This document shows, in pieces, positions 37,060-47,117 of a DNA stretch of 47,240 nt. Both the position numbers and the translations under genes were made by a program. The DNA is taken from contig NZ_SBEF01000026.1 of NCBI RefSeq assembly GCF_004011885.1, positions 1-47,240 of the forward strand, written 5' to 3'. Every line of letters starts with the position of its first letter. Position 1 is the stretch's first letter. The stretch comes from Serratia microhaemolytica. Its GTDB lineage: Bacteria; Pseudomonadota; Gammaproteobacteria; Enterobacterales; Enterobacteriaceae. The notes beneath the pieces are model-generated. The model saw only the letters and a program-made list of their open reading frames with translations, searched no databases and was not told the origin of the DNA.

Positions 37060-37581
37060 CTAGTGGCCTTCCAACATGTTGATGATCTGGTTGGCGACAA
37101 CTTTGGCACTCTGTTCATCAGTACGGATGGTGACGTCGGCGATCTCTTCGTACAGTGGATTACGCTCTTTCGCCAATGTTTCCAACACGTCACGCGGTGG
37201 AGCATCAACCTGCAGCAGTGGACGCTTCTTATCACGCTGAGTACGAGCCAACTGTTTCTCAATGGTGGTTTCTAGGTAGACTACCACACCGCGTGCTGAA
37301 AGGCGGTTACGTGTTTCACGCGACTTTACTGCACCACCGCCAGTTGCCAGTATAATTCCTTGTTTTTCAGTGAGCTCGTTGATGATTTTTTCTTCGCGTT
37401 CGCGGAAGCCCTCTTCACCTTCCACGTCGAATACCCAACCTATATCTGCGCCTGTACGTCGCTCAATTTCATGATCGGAATCGAAAAACTCCATATTGAG
37501 TTGCTGAGCTAGTTGACGCCCAATGGTACTTTTTCCTGCCCCCATTGGCCCAACTAGAAAGATATTGCGTTTCTCTGCCAT
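37060..37581 (-). CDS. aroK: Shikimate kinase I
   Basis: Phosphorylates shikimate at O3 in the chorismate pathway. From the ATG at 37581 ([20 protein letters not shown]) it has 173 residues, as in E. coli. Walker A is GPMGAGKST (11-19), the shikimate-binding DSDHEIE and [11 protein letters not shown] are present, and the lid RPLL follows. It is the first gene of the aroK-aroB-damX-dam-rpe-gph-trpS cluster; the hofMNOPQ/mrcA genes usually upstream are absent. Confidence 0.98.
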   Translation of the reverse strand: MAEKRNIFLVGPMGAGKSTIGRQLAQQLNMEFFDSDHEIERRTGADIGWVFDVEGEEGFREREEKIINELTEKQGIILATGGGAVKSRETRNRLSARGVVVYLETTIEKQLARTQRDKKRPLLQVDAPPRDVLETLAKERNPLYEEIADVTIRTDEQSAKVVANQIINMLEGH

Positions 37582-37790
37582 GTTTTTCGGTATTACCAAG
37601 ACAATTCGTTAATGATAACCTGCCCCGTCAGTCAAATTAGCAACGGAACCTAAACTGAAACCTCATGAGCGATAGTGTGAGATCAGACGAAAAATTATCT
37701 CAACACTCTTGCTAGTTTGGCAACCGAATAAATTGCCACCCACGCTGCAGGAGAGAAATCATACCTTGTTACCTGCGTTGTTTGTGTCGC

Positions 37791-37895
37791 CCCCTTTTAG
37801 AGTAGTGGAAGAGGACGGAGAAAGTTCAACGCTTAGCTTGGTACTCCTTGTAAGCTAAATCCTGTGCAGCGTCAAACGCAGATGCTTAAAAGGGG
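37791..37895. repeat. Nested inverted repeats upstream of ubiK
   Basis: CCCCTTTTA (37791-37799) and TAAAAGGGG (37887-37895) are exact inverted copies enclosing a second pair, TTAGCTT (37833-37839) / AAGCTAA (37852-37858). This could fold as a two-stem RNA on either strand. The significance is unknown. Confidence 0.45.
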
Positions 37896-38012
37896 ATAAA
37901 AAAATCGCTTTGCTGCTGCTGAGGGCGATAAAATAACCAGTTGCACTTGTTATTGATCAACGGCGTTAACCTGTTGTTGTAGTGTAGCTTGCGTTTCATT
38001 GGTAACACTTTT

Positions 38013-38041
38013 TTGAATTACTCGGTCTATTGACTGATAAT
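38013..38041 (+). promoter_or_regulatory. Candidate promoter of ubiK
   Basis: TTGAAT (38013-38018) and GATAAT (38036-38041) are 17 bases apart, ending about 40 bases before the GTG start. Confidence 0.55.
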
Positions 38042-38080
38042 CACCAGATTGCGTTTACAACAGATAGAGAGGGGAACATT

Positions 38081-38374
38081 GTGATCGACCCGAAAAAAAT
38101 TGAACAAATTGCTCGTCAGATCCATGAATCGATGCCAAAGGGGGTACGTGAATTTGGTGAAGATGTTGAAAAGAAAATTCGCCAAGTGCTTCAGGCGCAG
38201 TTGACCCGGTTAGAACTGGTAAACCGCGAAGAGTTTGATGTCCAGACTCAGGTGTTGCTACGCACCCGTGAAAAACTCGCGTTACTTGAGCAACGTTTGG
38301 CACGGCTGGAACAGCAACAATTGGAACAGCAGCCAGCGCTTGCTGCGCCAGAGGAGAAGAGCGGGCAGGCATAG
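38081..38374 (+). CDS. ubiK: Ubiquinone biosynthesis accessory factor UbiK
   Basis: UbiK (YqiC) is a small membrane-associated coiled-coil protein that works with UbiJ to support the aerobic ubiquinone-synthesis complex. I choose the GTG at 38081 ([20 protein letters not shown]) because it aligns with the E. coli start and has GAGGGG six bases upstream; it gives 97 residues against 96. An in-frame extension to 38030 has no family support. The C-terminal half is a coiled coil ([20 protein letters not shown]). Confidence 0.93.
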   Translation: MIDPKKIEQIARQIHESMPKGVREFGEDVEKKIRQVLQAQLTRLELVNREEFDVQTQVLLRTREKLALLEQRLARLEQQQLEQQPALAAPEEKSGQA

Positions 38375-38399
38375 TGCCTAAGTGATTATAGTGCCTAAG
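38371..38399. repeat. Tandem 12-bp repeat at the ubiK stop
   Basis: ATAGTGCCTAAG occurs at 38371-38382 and again at 38388-38399, a 17-base period. The first copy contains the ubiK stop codon. It looks like a short local duplication. Confidence 0.6.
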
Positions 38400-38400
38400 C

Positions 38401-38447
38401 CATAAGGGCTATTGGATTTGCCATTTGGCTAACTAATGGCCCTTATG
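38401..38447 (+). terminator. Hairpin downstream of ubiK
   Basis: CATAAGGGC (38401-38409) pairs exactly with GCCCTTATG (38439-38447), with a 29-base loop and no T-run. It is a possible transcript end for ubiK. Confidence 0.4.
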
Positions 38448-38496
38448 CTGCCAATCAACAGATCGTTAGGCTTTGCGGTTGGTCAGCAATAACAGA

Positions 38497-38524
38497 CCGG
38501 GAGCCGTTTGTTACGGTAGCCCGG
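38497..38524 (-). terminator. Hairpin downstream of trkA
   Basis: CCGGG-AG-CCG (38497-38506) pairs with CGG-TAG-CCCGG (38514-38524) across a seven-base loop, 17 bases after the trkA stop. On the minus strand TCTGTTATT follows. It probably ends the def-fmt-rsmB-trkA transcript; mscL, usually next, is absent. Confidence 0.6.
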
Positions 38525-38540
38525 CTGCTACTGTTGTGTA

Positions 38541-39917
38541 TTACAAGAAGAATGGGCTTGGTTGGAATAGGCGTTCAACTTCCGGGACAAATTTCTTATC
38601 AGTAATGAACATGATGATGTGATCATCCTGTTCGATCCTGATGTTGCTATTGGCAATGATCACTTCGTCACCACGCACAATTGCACCGATGGTGGTGCCT
38701 GGCGGTAGTTTTACCTCATCAACTTTGCGTCCGACCACTTTCGAAGTCTGTTCGTCACCGTGGGCGATCGCTTCGATGGCTTCGGCAACACCCCGGCGTA
38801 ATGACGAGACGCTGACAATATCTGCTTTGCGTACATGTCCCAATAGTGCAGAAACGGTGGCTTGTTGCGGGGAGATAGCGATATCGATCACGCTACCTTG
38901 TACCAGATCGACATAAGCGTGGCGCTGGATCAACACCATCACTTTTTTTGCTCCCATCCGTTTGGCGAGCATCGCGGACATGATATTGGCTTCATCGTCA
39001 TTGGTGATGGCGATGAACACGTCGATCTGTTCAACATGTTCTGCCGTCAGCAACTCCTGATCGGAGGCATCTCCACAAAACACCATAGTGTCGTGTAACT
39101 GTTCAGCAAGGTCTGCTGCCCGTTGCGGATTTCGCTCGATCAGTTTCACGTTGTATGACTTTTCTAACCGCTGTGCCAGCCCTGCCCCAATGTTGCCACC
39201 ACCGACTAACATAATGCGTTTATAGGGTTTTTCCAGGCGCTGCAATTCGCTCATTACCGCGCGGATATGCTGTGAGGCAGCGACAAAAAACACTTCGTCG
39301 CCGGCTTCAATCACCGTTGAGGCTTGGGGGCGAATCGGGCGATCGTGGCGGAAGATAGCAGCGACACGTGTCTCGATATGTGGCATGTGCTCACGCATTG
39401 AAGAGAGCGCATTGCCGACCAATGGGCCACCGTAATAGGCTTTAACCGCAGCAATACTTACCTTGCCTTCAGCAAAGTTGACCACTTGTAGCGCGCCTGG
39501 ATATTCGATCAATTTGTAAATGTACTCGATCACCAACTGTTCTGGGGTAATCAGGTGATCGATAGGCACCGCCTCGGGGTGAAACAGGTTTTCTCCTTCC
39601 CGGATATAGTCGGCTGCACGAATACGGGCGATGCGGTTTGGCGTATTAAACAGCGAGTAGGCAATCTGGCAGGCAATCATGTTGGTTTCATCAGAGTTGG
39701 TGACGGCAACCAGCATATCGGCATCTTCGGCACCCGCAGCACGCAGCACTCGCGGGTGTGAACCATGCCCTTGTACCACACGCAGATCAAATTTGTCCTG
39801 CAACTGACGCAAACGCACCGCATTAGTATCAACTACGGTGATGTCGTTATTTTCGCCTACCAGGTTTTCTGCCAGGGTGCCGCCTACTTGGCCCGCACCC
39901 AGAATGATTATTTTCAT
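38541..39917 (-). CDS. trkA: Trk potassium uptake regulatory protein TrkA
   Basis: TrkA is the cytoplasmic NAD(H)-binding gating subunit of the TrkH/TrkG potassium channels. The 458 residues equal E. coli TrkA and form two RCK halves: [13 protein letters not shown] (about 7-19) and [14 protein letters not shown] (about 239-252) are the two nucleotide-binding loops, each followed by a TrkA-C domain. Last gene of def-fmt-rsmB-trkA, 35 bases after rsmB. Confidence 0.98.
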   Translation of the reverse strand: MKIIILGAGQVGGTLAENLVGENNDITVVDTNAVRLRQLQDKFDLRVVQGHGSHPRVLRAAGAEDADMLVAVTNSDETNMIACQIAYSLFNTPNRIARIRAADYIREGENLFHPEAVPIDHLITPEQLVIEYIYKLIEYPGALQVVNFAEGKVSIAAVKAYYGGPLVGNALSSMREHMPHIETRVAAIFRHDRPIRPQASTVIEAGDEVFFVAASQHIRAVMSELQRLEKPYKRIMLVGGGNIGAGLAQRLEKSYNVKLIERNPQRAADLAEQLHDTMVFCGDASDQELLTAEHVEQIDVFIAITNDDEANIMSAMLAKRMGAKKVMVLIQRHAYVDLVQGSVIDIAISPQQATVSALLGHVRKADIVSVSSLRRGVAEAIEAIAHGDEQTSKVVGRKVDEVKLPPGTTIGAIVRGDEVIIANSNIRIEQDDHIIMFITDKKFVPEVERLFQPSPFFL

Positions 39918-39952
39918 TGGGATCTCTATTTGATGCGTCAGTTGCCAACTGG

Positions 39953-41269
39953 CTAACCGAATGACATTTTAATCAGCTTTGCATAGAAGAAACCATCACC
40001 CCGCTCAGGATGCGGAAGATTTTGCCGCCCCAACTGCGCACTAGCATCCAGTTGCGAACGGCCAGCCAGCTCAGCGAGTTGGGCATCTGGGTGCTGTGAT
40101 AAAAATGTGGCAATTTGTTCGCTATTTTCTTCTGGCAGGATTGAACAGGTAGCATAGAGCAGTACGCCACCAGGTTTTAAATACCGCCAGATCGCGTTTA
40201 GGATCTGCTGTTGCAGTTGTACCAATTCGGCAATGTCGCTATCACGGCGTAGCCATTTGATATCAGGATGACGACGGATCACGCCAGTGGCGGAGCAGGG
40301 GGCATCCAACAGAATGCGATCAAACTGTTTCCCGGCACACCAGTCTTGTGGCGTTCTGCCATCACCACAGTGTAGTTGTGCACTTTGCCCCAAACGCTGT
40401 AGATTCTCAGCCACACGATCTAAACGTTGCTGATCCACATCAACAGCCATGACTTGTGCAGTTGGTGCTAGCTCAAGAATGTGGGTGGTTTTTCCGCCTG
40501 GTGCCGCGCAGAGATCGAGGATCTGCTCTCCTGGTTGCGGAGCCAGTAGCTCGACGGCTGCTTGCGCCGCAACATCCTGAACAGTGATCCAGCCTTCAGC
40601 AAAGCCAGGCAGCAAACTCACTGCACAGGGGGTGAGTAGCCGGATAGCTGCGGGATGTTCTTCATCAGCGACTGCACTGATCCCAGCCTGTTGCAGTAAT
40701 TGCAGATAATCTGCACGTTGGTGATGTTGTTGATTGACCCGCAACCACATTGGTGGCTTTTGATTATTAGCAGCAACAATCTGTTGCCATGCTGTCGGGT
40801 AAGCGTGCTGAATGCGCTTTAACAGCCAACTGGGGTGTAAATGGCTGCTTGGGTGTTGGCGCGCCTTGTCAACCAATGCCTGCTGTTGGCGCTGGAACTG
40901 GCGCAACACACCATTAATCAGCCCTTTAAACTGGGTACGTTTTAATGCGCTGGCACCTTCCACCGTCTCGGCCAATGCAGCATGTGCTGGAATACGGGTG
41001 TACAACAGTTGATATAGCCCAACCATTAACAGGTGGTGCAGTGTGCGCTGTTTACCGACCAGTGGTTTCTCCATCAGTTGTTGTAGTAACCATTCCAACT
41101 GTGGCAACACACGTAAGGTACCAAAACAGAGCTCTTGTAACAGTGCGCGATCTCGCTCAACCAAGTGCACTTGAACACCCGGTAACACAGTGCTCAGTGA
41201 CTGACCTTGTTCGAGAACCTGACTGATAGCTTGTGCTGCTAAACTGCGAAGGTTGTAACGGTTTTTCAT
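39953..41269 (-). CDS. rsmB: 16S rRNA m5C967 methyltransferase RsmB
   Basis: RsmB methylates C967 of 16S rRNA. The 438 residues comprise an N-terminal NusB-like RNA-binding domain (about 1-140) and a SAM methyltransferase domain with [37 protein letters not shown] and the cysteine nucleophile in [16 protein letters not shown]. It is slightly longer than in E. coli (429). It lies 90 bases after fmt and 35 before trkA. Confidence 0.97.
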   Translation of the reverse strand: MKNRYNLRSLAAQAISQVLEQGQSLSTVLPGVQVHLVERDRALLQELCFGTLRVLPQLEWLLQQLMEKPLVGKQRTLHHLLMVGLYQLLYTRIPAHAALAETVEGASALKRTQFKGLINGVLRQFQRQQQALVDKARQHPSSHLHPSWLLKRIQHAYPTAWQQIVAANNQKPPMWLRVNQQHHQRADYLQLLQQAGISAVADEEHPAAIRLLTPCAVSLLPGFAEGWITVQDVAAQAAVELLAPQPGEQILDLCAAPGGKTTHILELAPTAQVMAVDVDQQRLDRVAENLQRLGQSAQLHCGDGRTPQDWCAGKQFDRILLDAPCSATGVIRRHPDIKWLRRDSDIAELVQLQQQILNAIWRYLKPGGVLLYATCSILPEENSEQIATFLSQHPDAQLAELAGRSQLDASAQLGRQNLPHPERGDGFFYAKLIKMSFG

Positions 41270-41359
41270 AGGCTAAAGATGCTAATACTCAAGGTGCTAA
41301 GACCCAAAGTGGTGGAACAGCACAATCACACCGCTTCAAGCTCGGATGCGGATGTTTAG

Positions 41360-42304
41360 TTACAGGCGACGACCCAAGGTAAACCACTCGCGACGTGAGT
41401 TGAGCAGATCTTGAGCCGACATCACTTTCTTGCCAGCGGGTTGTAGTTGCGTCAGGTTTAGCACACCGTCACCCGTAGCGATTTGAATGCCGTGCTTATC
41501 GGCACCGATCACTGTCCCCGGCGTAGCGTTGCTTACCACCGCGAGCACGTTGGCTTGCCAGACTTTGACTGGCTGATCTTCCAGCATGAAATAGCTAACT
41601 GGCCAAGGGTTAAAGGCTCGAATACAGCGCTCCAGTTGATTGGCTGACAGCTCCCAGTCTAAGCGCGCCTCTTCTTTGCTCAATTTTTCAGCATAGTTGG
41701 CTAACTGTTCATCCTGCACTTCTGGCACACAATGCCCAGCGTTCAGTTGTTGCAGTGTAGCGAGTAATCCCTCAGGCCCGATCAGTGCCAATTTTTCATA
41801 CAGTGTAGCGCTAGTATCTTCTGCTGCGATCGGACAGTGCAGTTTATAAAGCATATCACCGGTATCGAGGCCAGCATCCATCTGCATAATGGTAATACCG
41901 GTCTGCTGATCACCAGCCCACAGTGCGCGCTGTATCGGTGCAGCACCGCGCCAGCGTGGCAGCAGTGAACCGTGTACATTCAAGCAACCAAGACGCGGAA
42001 TAGACAACACGGCAGCAGGCAGGATCAGCCCATAAGCGACCACCACCATCACATCTGCATTCAGCTCAGCAATTTGCTGCTGAGCTTCGGCAGCACGTAG
42101 CGATTTAGGCTGAAAAATAGCCAACTGATGCTGCTCAGCCAGAACTTTCACCGCACTTGGTGTCAACTTGTTGCCACGACCCGCAGGGCGATCAGGTTGG
42201 GTAAAGACACCAACAACCTGATGAGGGGAGTCCAGCAGTGCCTGCAAGTGGCGAGCGGCAAAGTCTGGTGTACCGGCAAAGATAATCCGCAAAGAGTCAG
42301 ACAC
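41360..42304 (-). CDS. fmt: Methionyl-tRNA formyltransferase
   Basis: Formylates initiator Met-tRNA using 10-formyl-THF. The 314 residues (315 in E. coli) hold [18 protein letters not shown] at the start, the catalytic [17 protein letters not shown] (Asn109, His111) and DTGDML. The C-terminal OB domain ends at [10 protein letters not shown]. It lies 17 bases after def, so formylation and deformylation are co-transcribed. Confidence 0.98.
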   Translation of the reverse strand: MSDSLRIIFAGTPDFAARHLQALLDSPHQVVGVFTQPDRPAGRGNKLTPSAVKVLAEQHQLAIFQPKSLRAAEAQQQIAELNADVMVVVAYGLILPAAVLSIPRLGCLNVHGSLLPRWRGAAPIQRALWAGDQQTGITIMQMDAGLDTGDMLYKLHCPIAAEDTSATLYEKLALIGPEGLLATLQQLNAGHCVPEVQDEQLANYAEKLSKEEARLDWELSANQLERCIRAFNPWPVSYFMLEDQPVKVWQANVLAVVSNATPGTVIGADKHGIQIATGDGVLNLTQLQPAGKKVMSAQDLLNSRREWFTLGRRL

Positions 42305-42321
42305 GTTGTGTTCCTATCCAG

Positions 42322-42831
42322 TTAGCCACGAGCATTCAGTTTGGCCATCTTTTCCAGCTTTTGCCGGATACGCTGGCGTTTCAGTGGTGAAAGATAATCG
42401 ACAAACAGTTTCCCCATCAGATGATCCATCTCGTGTTGAATACAGATGGCTAACAGACCATCTGCTTCAAGTTCAAACGGTTGTCCATTAATATCGATAG
42501 CTGCGATTTTCACTTTCTCGGCACGCGGTACCAGTGCGCGGTGTTCTGGCACAGACAGGCATCCCTCTTCGATACCGGTTTCTCCACTTTTTTCCAGAAA
42601 TTCCGGATTAATTAGCACCAATGGCTGATCGCGGTTTTCAGAGACATCAATCACAATAATGCGTTGATGAATATCGACTTGTGTAGCCGCCAGACCGATA
42701 CCTTCCTCTGCCGCCATGGTATCGAACATATCGGCCACAATACGTTTTATCTCTTCATTGATTTCTTTGACCGGCGTAGCGATTTTGCGTAACCGATCAT
42801 CGGGAAAATGTAATACTTGCAACACTGACAT
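42322..42831 (-). CDS. def: Peptide deformylase
   Basis: Removes the N-formyl group from nascent proteins; an Fe(II)/Zn enzyme. The 169 residues show the three motifs GIGLAATQ (44-51), EGCLSVP (Cys91 metal ligand) and HEMDH (His133, His137 ligands, Glu134 catalytic). First gene of def-fmt-rsmB-trkA and divergent from dprA, the ancestral arrangement. Confidence 0.99.
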   Translation of the reverse strand: MSVLQVLHFPDDRLRKIATPVKEINEEIKRIVADMFDTMAAEEGIGLAATQVDIHQRIIVIDVSENRDQPLVLINPEFLEKSGETGIEEGCLSVPEHRALVPRAEKVKIAAIDINGQPFELEADGLLAICIQHEMDHLMGKLFVDYLSPLKRQRIRQKLEKMAKLNARG

Positions 42832-43008
42832 ATAGGTTTAGATCTGCATTTGAGTGATGAAATGAAATTGGCGACCATTCTAGACATTTCCGCGACTGAT
42901 TGACAGCATTGCAACATAATTGCAGCAATAGCCGAGTGCACAGACTTGTGCTGATAGTTGCTGATAGCCTAACAATTGATGAACCCAATCGCTGGCGGGA
43001 TATGCACC

Positions 43009-44142
43009 ATGCAGGCAGAAGAGATCAGTTTACGTATGCACGCAGTGACCGGTATTGGGGCGGTGCGTGCCAGCCGGATCATTACTGAACTGGTGCGGGC
43101 AGCGGGTGATCCGTTCCGGTTATTGCGCGCCGTCGGTTTGAATGAAAAACAGTGTAACCAGTTTCAGCACTGCGATCGCCGATACCTTACTGCCACACTT
43201 GACTGGTTGGAACAACCGGGGCACCAACTACTGCGTTACGGTGATGACAGCTTCCCTGAAGCATTACAGTCGATTGACCAGCCTCCGTTATTGCTGCTGG
43301 TGGAAGGCGCGAGTGATGCCTTATCATTACCTCAAGTTGCCATGGTCGGTAGCCGTCAATTTAGTCACTATGGAGAGTATTGGGCAACACATTTTGCTCA
43401 GGGGCTGGTACAGAGTGGCTTTGCGATTACCAGTGGACTAGCGATTGGAATTGATGGTATCTGTCACCGCGCAGCGCTGGCAGCCGGAGGGATCACCTTG
43501 GCTGTGCTGGGCTGTGGGTTAAATAATATCTACCCACGCCGCCATAGCGAATTGGCGCGGCAAATTGTTGAACGAGGTGGTGCACTGATATCTGAACATC
43601 TGGTCACTGATTTGCCGCTGGCGGATCACTTTCCACGTCGTAACCGTATCATTAGTGGTTTAAGTGCTGGAGTGGTAGTGATTGAGGCTTCACTGCGCAG
43701 TGGTTCGCTGATTACCGCGCGCTGTGCATTGGAACAGGGCAGAGAGGTATTCGCGTTGCCTGGTGCGCTAGGCAACGCTATGAGCGCTGGTACCAATTGG
43801 TTAATTCAGCAGGGTGCTAACTTGGTGACGGCACCCGCTGAGATAGTACAACAGCTTGATGAAGGCTTGCATTGGTTGCGGTTGCCTGAAGAGCCAGTGT
43901 TAACCGGTGTTGTGGAGCAGGTCGAATTGCCATTTGATGATCTATTGGCTAACGTAGGCGATGAGGTACTACCGGTTGATGTGATTGCCGAACGAGCGGG
44001 GCAGCCTGTCGCAGAGGTAATGGTGCGGTTACTTGAGCTTGAGTTGGCTGGCAGAGTGGTTGCGGTGCCTGGGGGATATGTGCGCGTTAGAGTGGCCAGC
44101 AACACCCCATCAGCCATTAAGAAGGACAAGAAAAAACAATGA
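43009..44142 (+). CDS. dprA: DNA-processing protein DprA (Smf)
   Basis: DprA binds single-stranded DNA and loads RecA in natural transformation; its role in enterics is less clear. From the ATG at 43009 (MQAEEISLRMHAVTG) it has 377 residues; an ATG at 42979 would add ten. The Rossmann-like core includes VAMVGSRQFSHYGE, ITSGLAIGIDGICHRAAL, FPRRNRIISGLS and LEQGREVFALPG. A C-terminal winged-helix DML1-like part follows (VDVIAERAGQPVAEVMVRLL). Its TGA overlaps the yrdD ATG (44139-44142), where smg normally lies. Confidence 0.95.
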   Translation: MQAEEISLRMHAVTGIGAVRASRIITELVRAAGDPFRLLRAVGLNEKQCNQFQHCDRRYLTATLDWLEQPGHQLLRYGDDSFPEALQSIDQPPLLLLVEGASDALSLPQVAMVGSRQFSHYGEYWATHFAQGLVQSGFAITSGLAIGIDGICHRAALAAGGITLAVLGCGLNNIYPRRHSELARQIVERGGALISEHLVTDLPLADHFPRRNRIISGLSAGVVVIEASLRSGSLITARCALEQGREVFALPGALGNAMSAGTNWLIQQGANLVTAPAEIVQQLDEGLHWLRLPEEPVLTGVVEQVELPFDDLLANVGDEVLPVDVIAERAGQPVAEVMVRLLELELAGRVVAVPGGYVRVRVASNTPSAIKKDKKKQ

Positions 44143-44681
44143 CAAAGCCGGCAATTTTCGCCATCAAACGGCATGAGTCCTGCCCAGAGTGCGGCGCTGA
44201 ACTGGTGATCCGTAGCGGTCGCTACGGCGCTTTTCTTGGCTGTTCGGCGTATCCTGAATGTCAATATCATCGACCATTAAAGGCACAGATAGATGGGCAC
44301 ATTATCAAAGAGCTACCTGAGCTGAGTTGCCCGAAATGCCAAGCTGTTCAGGTGCTGCGTCAAGGGCGTTACGGGATGTTCATCAGTTGTCGTCATTATC
44401 CAGCGTGCGATCATACGGAGGTAATTGATAAACCAGATGAAACAGCGATCAACTGCCCTCAGTGTACCCAAGGGCAGTTGCTACAGCGTAAGTCACGCTA
44501 TGGTAAACTGTTTTATGCCTGTAATCGTTATCCAGAGTGCCAATTTAGCCTCAATACTAAACCTGTCACGGGTGAGTGTGCTTATTGCCATTACCCGCTG
44601 TTGACGGAACAGCGTAGTTCCAAAGGCACCAAGCTCTGTTGTGCCAGCAAGATATGCCGCAAGCCGGTGCTGGTTGAGTAA
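44139..44681 (+). CDS. yrdD: Topoisomerase-type zinc-finger protein YrdD
   Basis: Protein made of DNA topoisomerase I-like C4 zinc ribbons; exact role unknown. The 180 residues equal E. coli YrdD. Four cysteine clusters are visible: CPECGAE...CSAYPEC, CPKCQAV...CRHYPAC, CPQCTQG...CNRYPEC and CAYCHYP...CCASKIC. It is coupled to dprA by ATGA and sits 59 bases before tsaC. Confidence 0.95.
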   Translation: MTKPAIFAIKRHESCPECGAELVIRSGRYGAFLGCSAYPECQYHRPLKAQIDGHIIKELPELSCPKCQAVQVLRQGRYGMFISCRHYPACDHTEVIDKPDETAINCPQCTQGQLLQRKSRYGKLFYACNRYPECQFSLNTKPVTGECAYCHYPLLTEQRSSKGTKLCCASKICRKPVLVE

Positions 44682-44740
44682 GCAGTATTGGCAATAGCGA
44701 CAATAAAAACCAATAACATCAAAAAAGTGTCACACTGATA

Positions 44741-45307
44741 ATGGCGGAATCGATGACTGAATTGGCAGCACTCGTTGAATTACTAAAAGATGGGCAGGTT
44801 ATTGCTTACCCGACTGAGGCAGTGTTCGGCTTGGGCTGTGATCCTGACAGTGAAACGGCAGTGGCTAAATTATTAGCGTTAAAACAGCGCCAATGGCAGA
44901 AGGGATTGATCCTGATTGCCGCAGATTATCAGCAATTGTTACCTTACATTGATGACAGCCAGCTTAATGCACAACAGCGTGCAGCGATTTTTGCCAGTTG
45001 GCCTGGCCCAGTGACTTGGGTAATACCAGCGAAAAGCCAAACTCCGCGTTTTTTAACCGGGCAGTTTGATTCGCTGGCGGTACGTGTGAGCGCACATCCA
45101 CTGGTGCAACAGCTTTGTCGCCAGTTTGCTAAGCCGCTAGTCTCAACCAGCGCAAATTTAAGCGGTGCAGCCCCGTGTCGAAGTGTCGCTGAGATAACAC
45201 AACAGTTCGGTGAGAATTTCCCGGTATTGAACGGCGAAGTAGGGGGGCGCCAAAACCCTTCTGAAATTCGAGATGCATTGACAGGTAAACAGATCCGCCA
45301 AGGGTAG
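44741..45307 (+). CDS. tsaC: Threonylcarbamoyl-AMP synthase TsaC
   Basis: TsaC (YrdC, RimN) makes threonylcarbamoyl-AMP from threonine, bicarbonate and ATP for t6A37 in tRNAs reading ANN codons. The 188 residues form one YrdC domain: [44 protein letters not shown] and [10 protein letters not shown]. The start may be the ATG at 44741 or at 44753; neither has a strong ribosome site. aroE follows after nine bases. Confidence 0.96.
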   Translation: MAESMTELAALVELLKDGQVIAYPTEAVFGLGCDPDSETAVAKLLALKQRQWQKGLILIAADYQQLLPYIDDSQLNAQQRAAIFASWPGPVTWVIPAKSQTPRFLTGQFDSLAVRVSAHPLVQQLCRQFAKPLVSTSANLSGAAPCRSVAEITQQFGENFPVLNGEVGGRQNPSEIRDALTGKQIRQG

Positions 45308-45316
45308 GTATAGGCC

Positions 45317-46132
45317 ATGAATCAGTTTGTTGTACTGGGTAACCCGATAGCCCACAGTAAGTCACCGCGCATCCATGCGTTATTTGCGCAGCAGACAGGG
45401 ATTGAGCACAATTACGGTGCAGAGTGTGTGCCATTAACCCAATTTGAAGCCACAGTGCGCCACTTTTTTAGCACGGGTGGGCGAGGTGCAAATGTCACGG
45501 TACCGTTTAAGGAACAGGCTTATCAACTGGTGGATCAACTCAGTGACCGTGCTGCGGTGGCTGGTGCAGTGAATACCTTAAAGCGGTTGCCTGATGGTCA
45601 ATTACTGGGAGATAACACGGATGGAGTTGGCTTGTTATCAGATCTTGAGCGTCAGGGGCTAATTCGACATCACGACCGGATATTGCTGGTTGGCGCAGGC
45701 GGAGCAGCTCGAGGAGCCATTATGCCGCTGCTTTCGTTTGGCTGTGAAGTGGTGCTGACTAATCGCACCATTAGCCGCGCAGAAAATTTAGCAGCAACAC
45801 TACAACACCTGGGTGAACTCAGCGCATTGCCATTAGAGCAACTTGAACAACAACATTTTGATCTGATTATCAATGCAACTGCTGCTGGAATTAGCGGTGA
45901 ACATCCTTTGTTGCCAGCCAGCATTGTCGAGCCGTCTACGCGCTGTTATGACATGTTTTATCAAGCAGGGTTAACCCCTTTTCTGAGTTGGGTGCGAAAA
46001 CAGGGCGCACAGCAGTATGCTGATGGTTTGGGTATGCTGGTCGGGCAGGCTGCGCATGCATTCATGTTATGGCACAGTGCAATGCCAGCAATAGAGCCAG
46101 TATTGCAGCAATTGCGTAATGAAATGAAGTAG
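45317..46132 (+). CDS. aroE: Shikimate dehydrogenase
   Basis: NADPH-dependent reduction of 3-dehydroshikimate to shikimate. The 271 residues carry the shikimate site [17 protein letters not shown], the catalytic Lys/Asp pair in [10 protein letters not shown] and DNTDGVGLL, and the NADP loop [13 protein letters not shown] with NRT following. With aroB and aroK this covers three of the shikimate-pathway steps in the window. yrdB, usually next, is absent. Confidence 0.98.
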   Translation: MNQFVVLGNPIAHSKSPRIHALFAQQTGIEHNYGAECVPLTQFEATVRHFFSTGGRGANVTVPFKEQAYQLVDQLSDRAAVAGAVNTLKRLPDGQLLGDNTDGVGLLSDLERQGLIRHHDRILLVGAGGAARGAIMPLLSFGCEVVLTNRTISRAENLAATLQHLGELSALPLEQLEQQHFDLIINATAAGISGEHPLLPASIVEPSTRCYDMFYQAGLTPFLSWVRKQGAQQYADGLGMLVGQAAHAFMLWHSAMPAIEPVLQQLRNEMK

Positions 46133-46187
46133 TACACCCAATCGCCAACCGCACGCTCAACTTGATGGATGATAAATCAGCAGATTG

Positions 46188-46736
46188 TTATAAATCAGTT
46201 TGCTGTTGTAGGTATTCATCTTTCCAGCGTAGATAGTTATTGGCAGAGTAGAGAAGCCCCGCCAATTCAGATGCCGTGAGCGGGCGAATCTGACGCACTG
46301 GATTGCCGAAGTAGAGATAGCCACTGTGCAACTGTTTGCCTGGAGGCACTAAGCTGCCAGCACCAATGATCACATCATCGCCTACTACTGCACCATCAAG
46401 CAGGATGGAACCCATCCCAACTAGCACACGGTTACCGATACGACAGCCGTGCAACACGGCCTTGTGGCCGACGGTAACATCCTCACCAATTAATAGTGGA
46501 TAACCATCTGGATTATCATCAGATTGATGAGTGACATGTAAGATACTGCCATCCTGAATGTTGCTGCGTGCAGCAATTTTGATTGCATTCACGTCGCCAC
46601 GGATCACCACCAGTGGCCAAATACTGACATCATCGGCTAACTCGGTATTGCCGATCACCACACTTGAAGGATCAACCATAACGCGGCAACCCAGTTTGGG
46701 GAAATAGTGCTGATAACGGCGTAGTGCTTGCGACAT
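46188..46736 (-). CDS. yrdA: Gamma-carbonic-anhydrase-like protein YrdA
   Basis: Left-handed beta-helix hexapeptide-repeat protein of the gamma-carbonic-anhydrase family; activity in enterics is not settled. The 182 residues contain repeats such as VVIGNTELADDVSIWPLVVI and the metal-type histidines in SILHVTHQ and VGHKAVLHGCRIG. It is convergent with aroE across a 55-base gap and next to the rRNA operon promoter, as in E. coli where yrdA neighbours rrnD. Confidence 0.95.
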   Translation of the reverse strand: MSQALRRYQHYFPKLGCRVMVDPSSVVIGNTELADDVSIWPLVVIRGDVNAIKIAARSNIQDGSILHVTHQSDDNPDGYPLLIGEDVTVGHKAVLHGCRIGNRVLVGMGSILLDGAVVGDDVIIGAGSLVPPGKQLHSGYLYFGNPVRQIRPLTASELAGLLYSANNYLRWKDEYLQQQTDL

Positions 46737-46876
46737 ATATAGCGCCTTAACATTAGAAAAAGGGAAGAGTTAACTTACTGCAACAGAGGTCTGAACAGCA
46801 ACTGCGGGATGATAGTGTTGGTGGTAGCCAATGCTGTTTACGACTAAAAAATCAGCTTGGTTGGATACCCAGGAAG

Positions 46877-46900
46877 AATAACGAATAAAAAATCTGAAAA
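46877..46900 (+). promoter_or_regulatory. UP-element-like A/T tract before rrn P1
   Basis: The stretch ATAACGAATAAAAAATCTGA with further A-runs lies directly upstream of the P1 -35 and matches the A/T-tract form of an rrn UP element. Confidence 0.55.
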
Positions 46901-46905
46901 AGTGG

Positions 46906-46933
46906 TTGCTTCCGATATCTAATTCCCTATAAT
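46906..46933 (+). promoter_or_regulatory. rRNA operon promoter P1
   Basis: TTGCTT (46906-46911) and TATAAT (46928-46933) are 16 bases apart, followed by GCGCCCCCACTG, very close to the E. coli rrn P1 discriminator (GCGCCACCACTG). The GC-rich discriminator is the feature linked to ppGpp/DksA control. Confidence 0.9.
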
Positions 46934-47047
46934 GCGCCCCCACTGCCTGAGAGTAACAGATACTGTTTTGATTTGTAGTTAGGTTCCTGTGCTCAAATCG
47001 TTCAACAGGCTAGTGGTAAGAAGGTCAAACTTTACTGAAGAAAAAGC

Positions 47048-47075
47048 TTGACTCCTGACGCGGAAACGGTAGTAT
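47048..47075 (+). promoter_or_regulatory. rRNA operon promoter P2
   Basis: TTGACT (47048-47053) and TAGTAT (47070-47075) are 16 bases apart, about 140 bases after P1, the normal P1-P2 spacing region in enteric rrn operons. Confidence 0.75.
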
Positions 47076-47117
47076 CTGCCTCCCGCGTTGCTGTGGCAAA
47101 CAAGCTCGGCAACCAAC

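Larger units (their letters stand above)
37582..38080. other. 499-base non-coding stretch between aroK and ubiK
   Basis: Divergent promoters of aroK (minus) and ubiK (plus) should lie here. I see no ORF with family support, and no FMN riboswitch or ribB remnant, although ribB is the usual divergent neighbour of ubiK. Nested inverted repeats at 37791-37895 are listed separately. Confidence 0.55.

Noticed and set aside
37600-38080. Possible FMN riboswitch or ribB remnant upstream of ubiK
   Set aside because: The usual neighbour suggested it, but none of the conserved RFN aptamer segments can be found.
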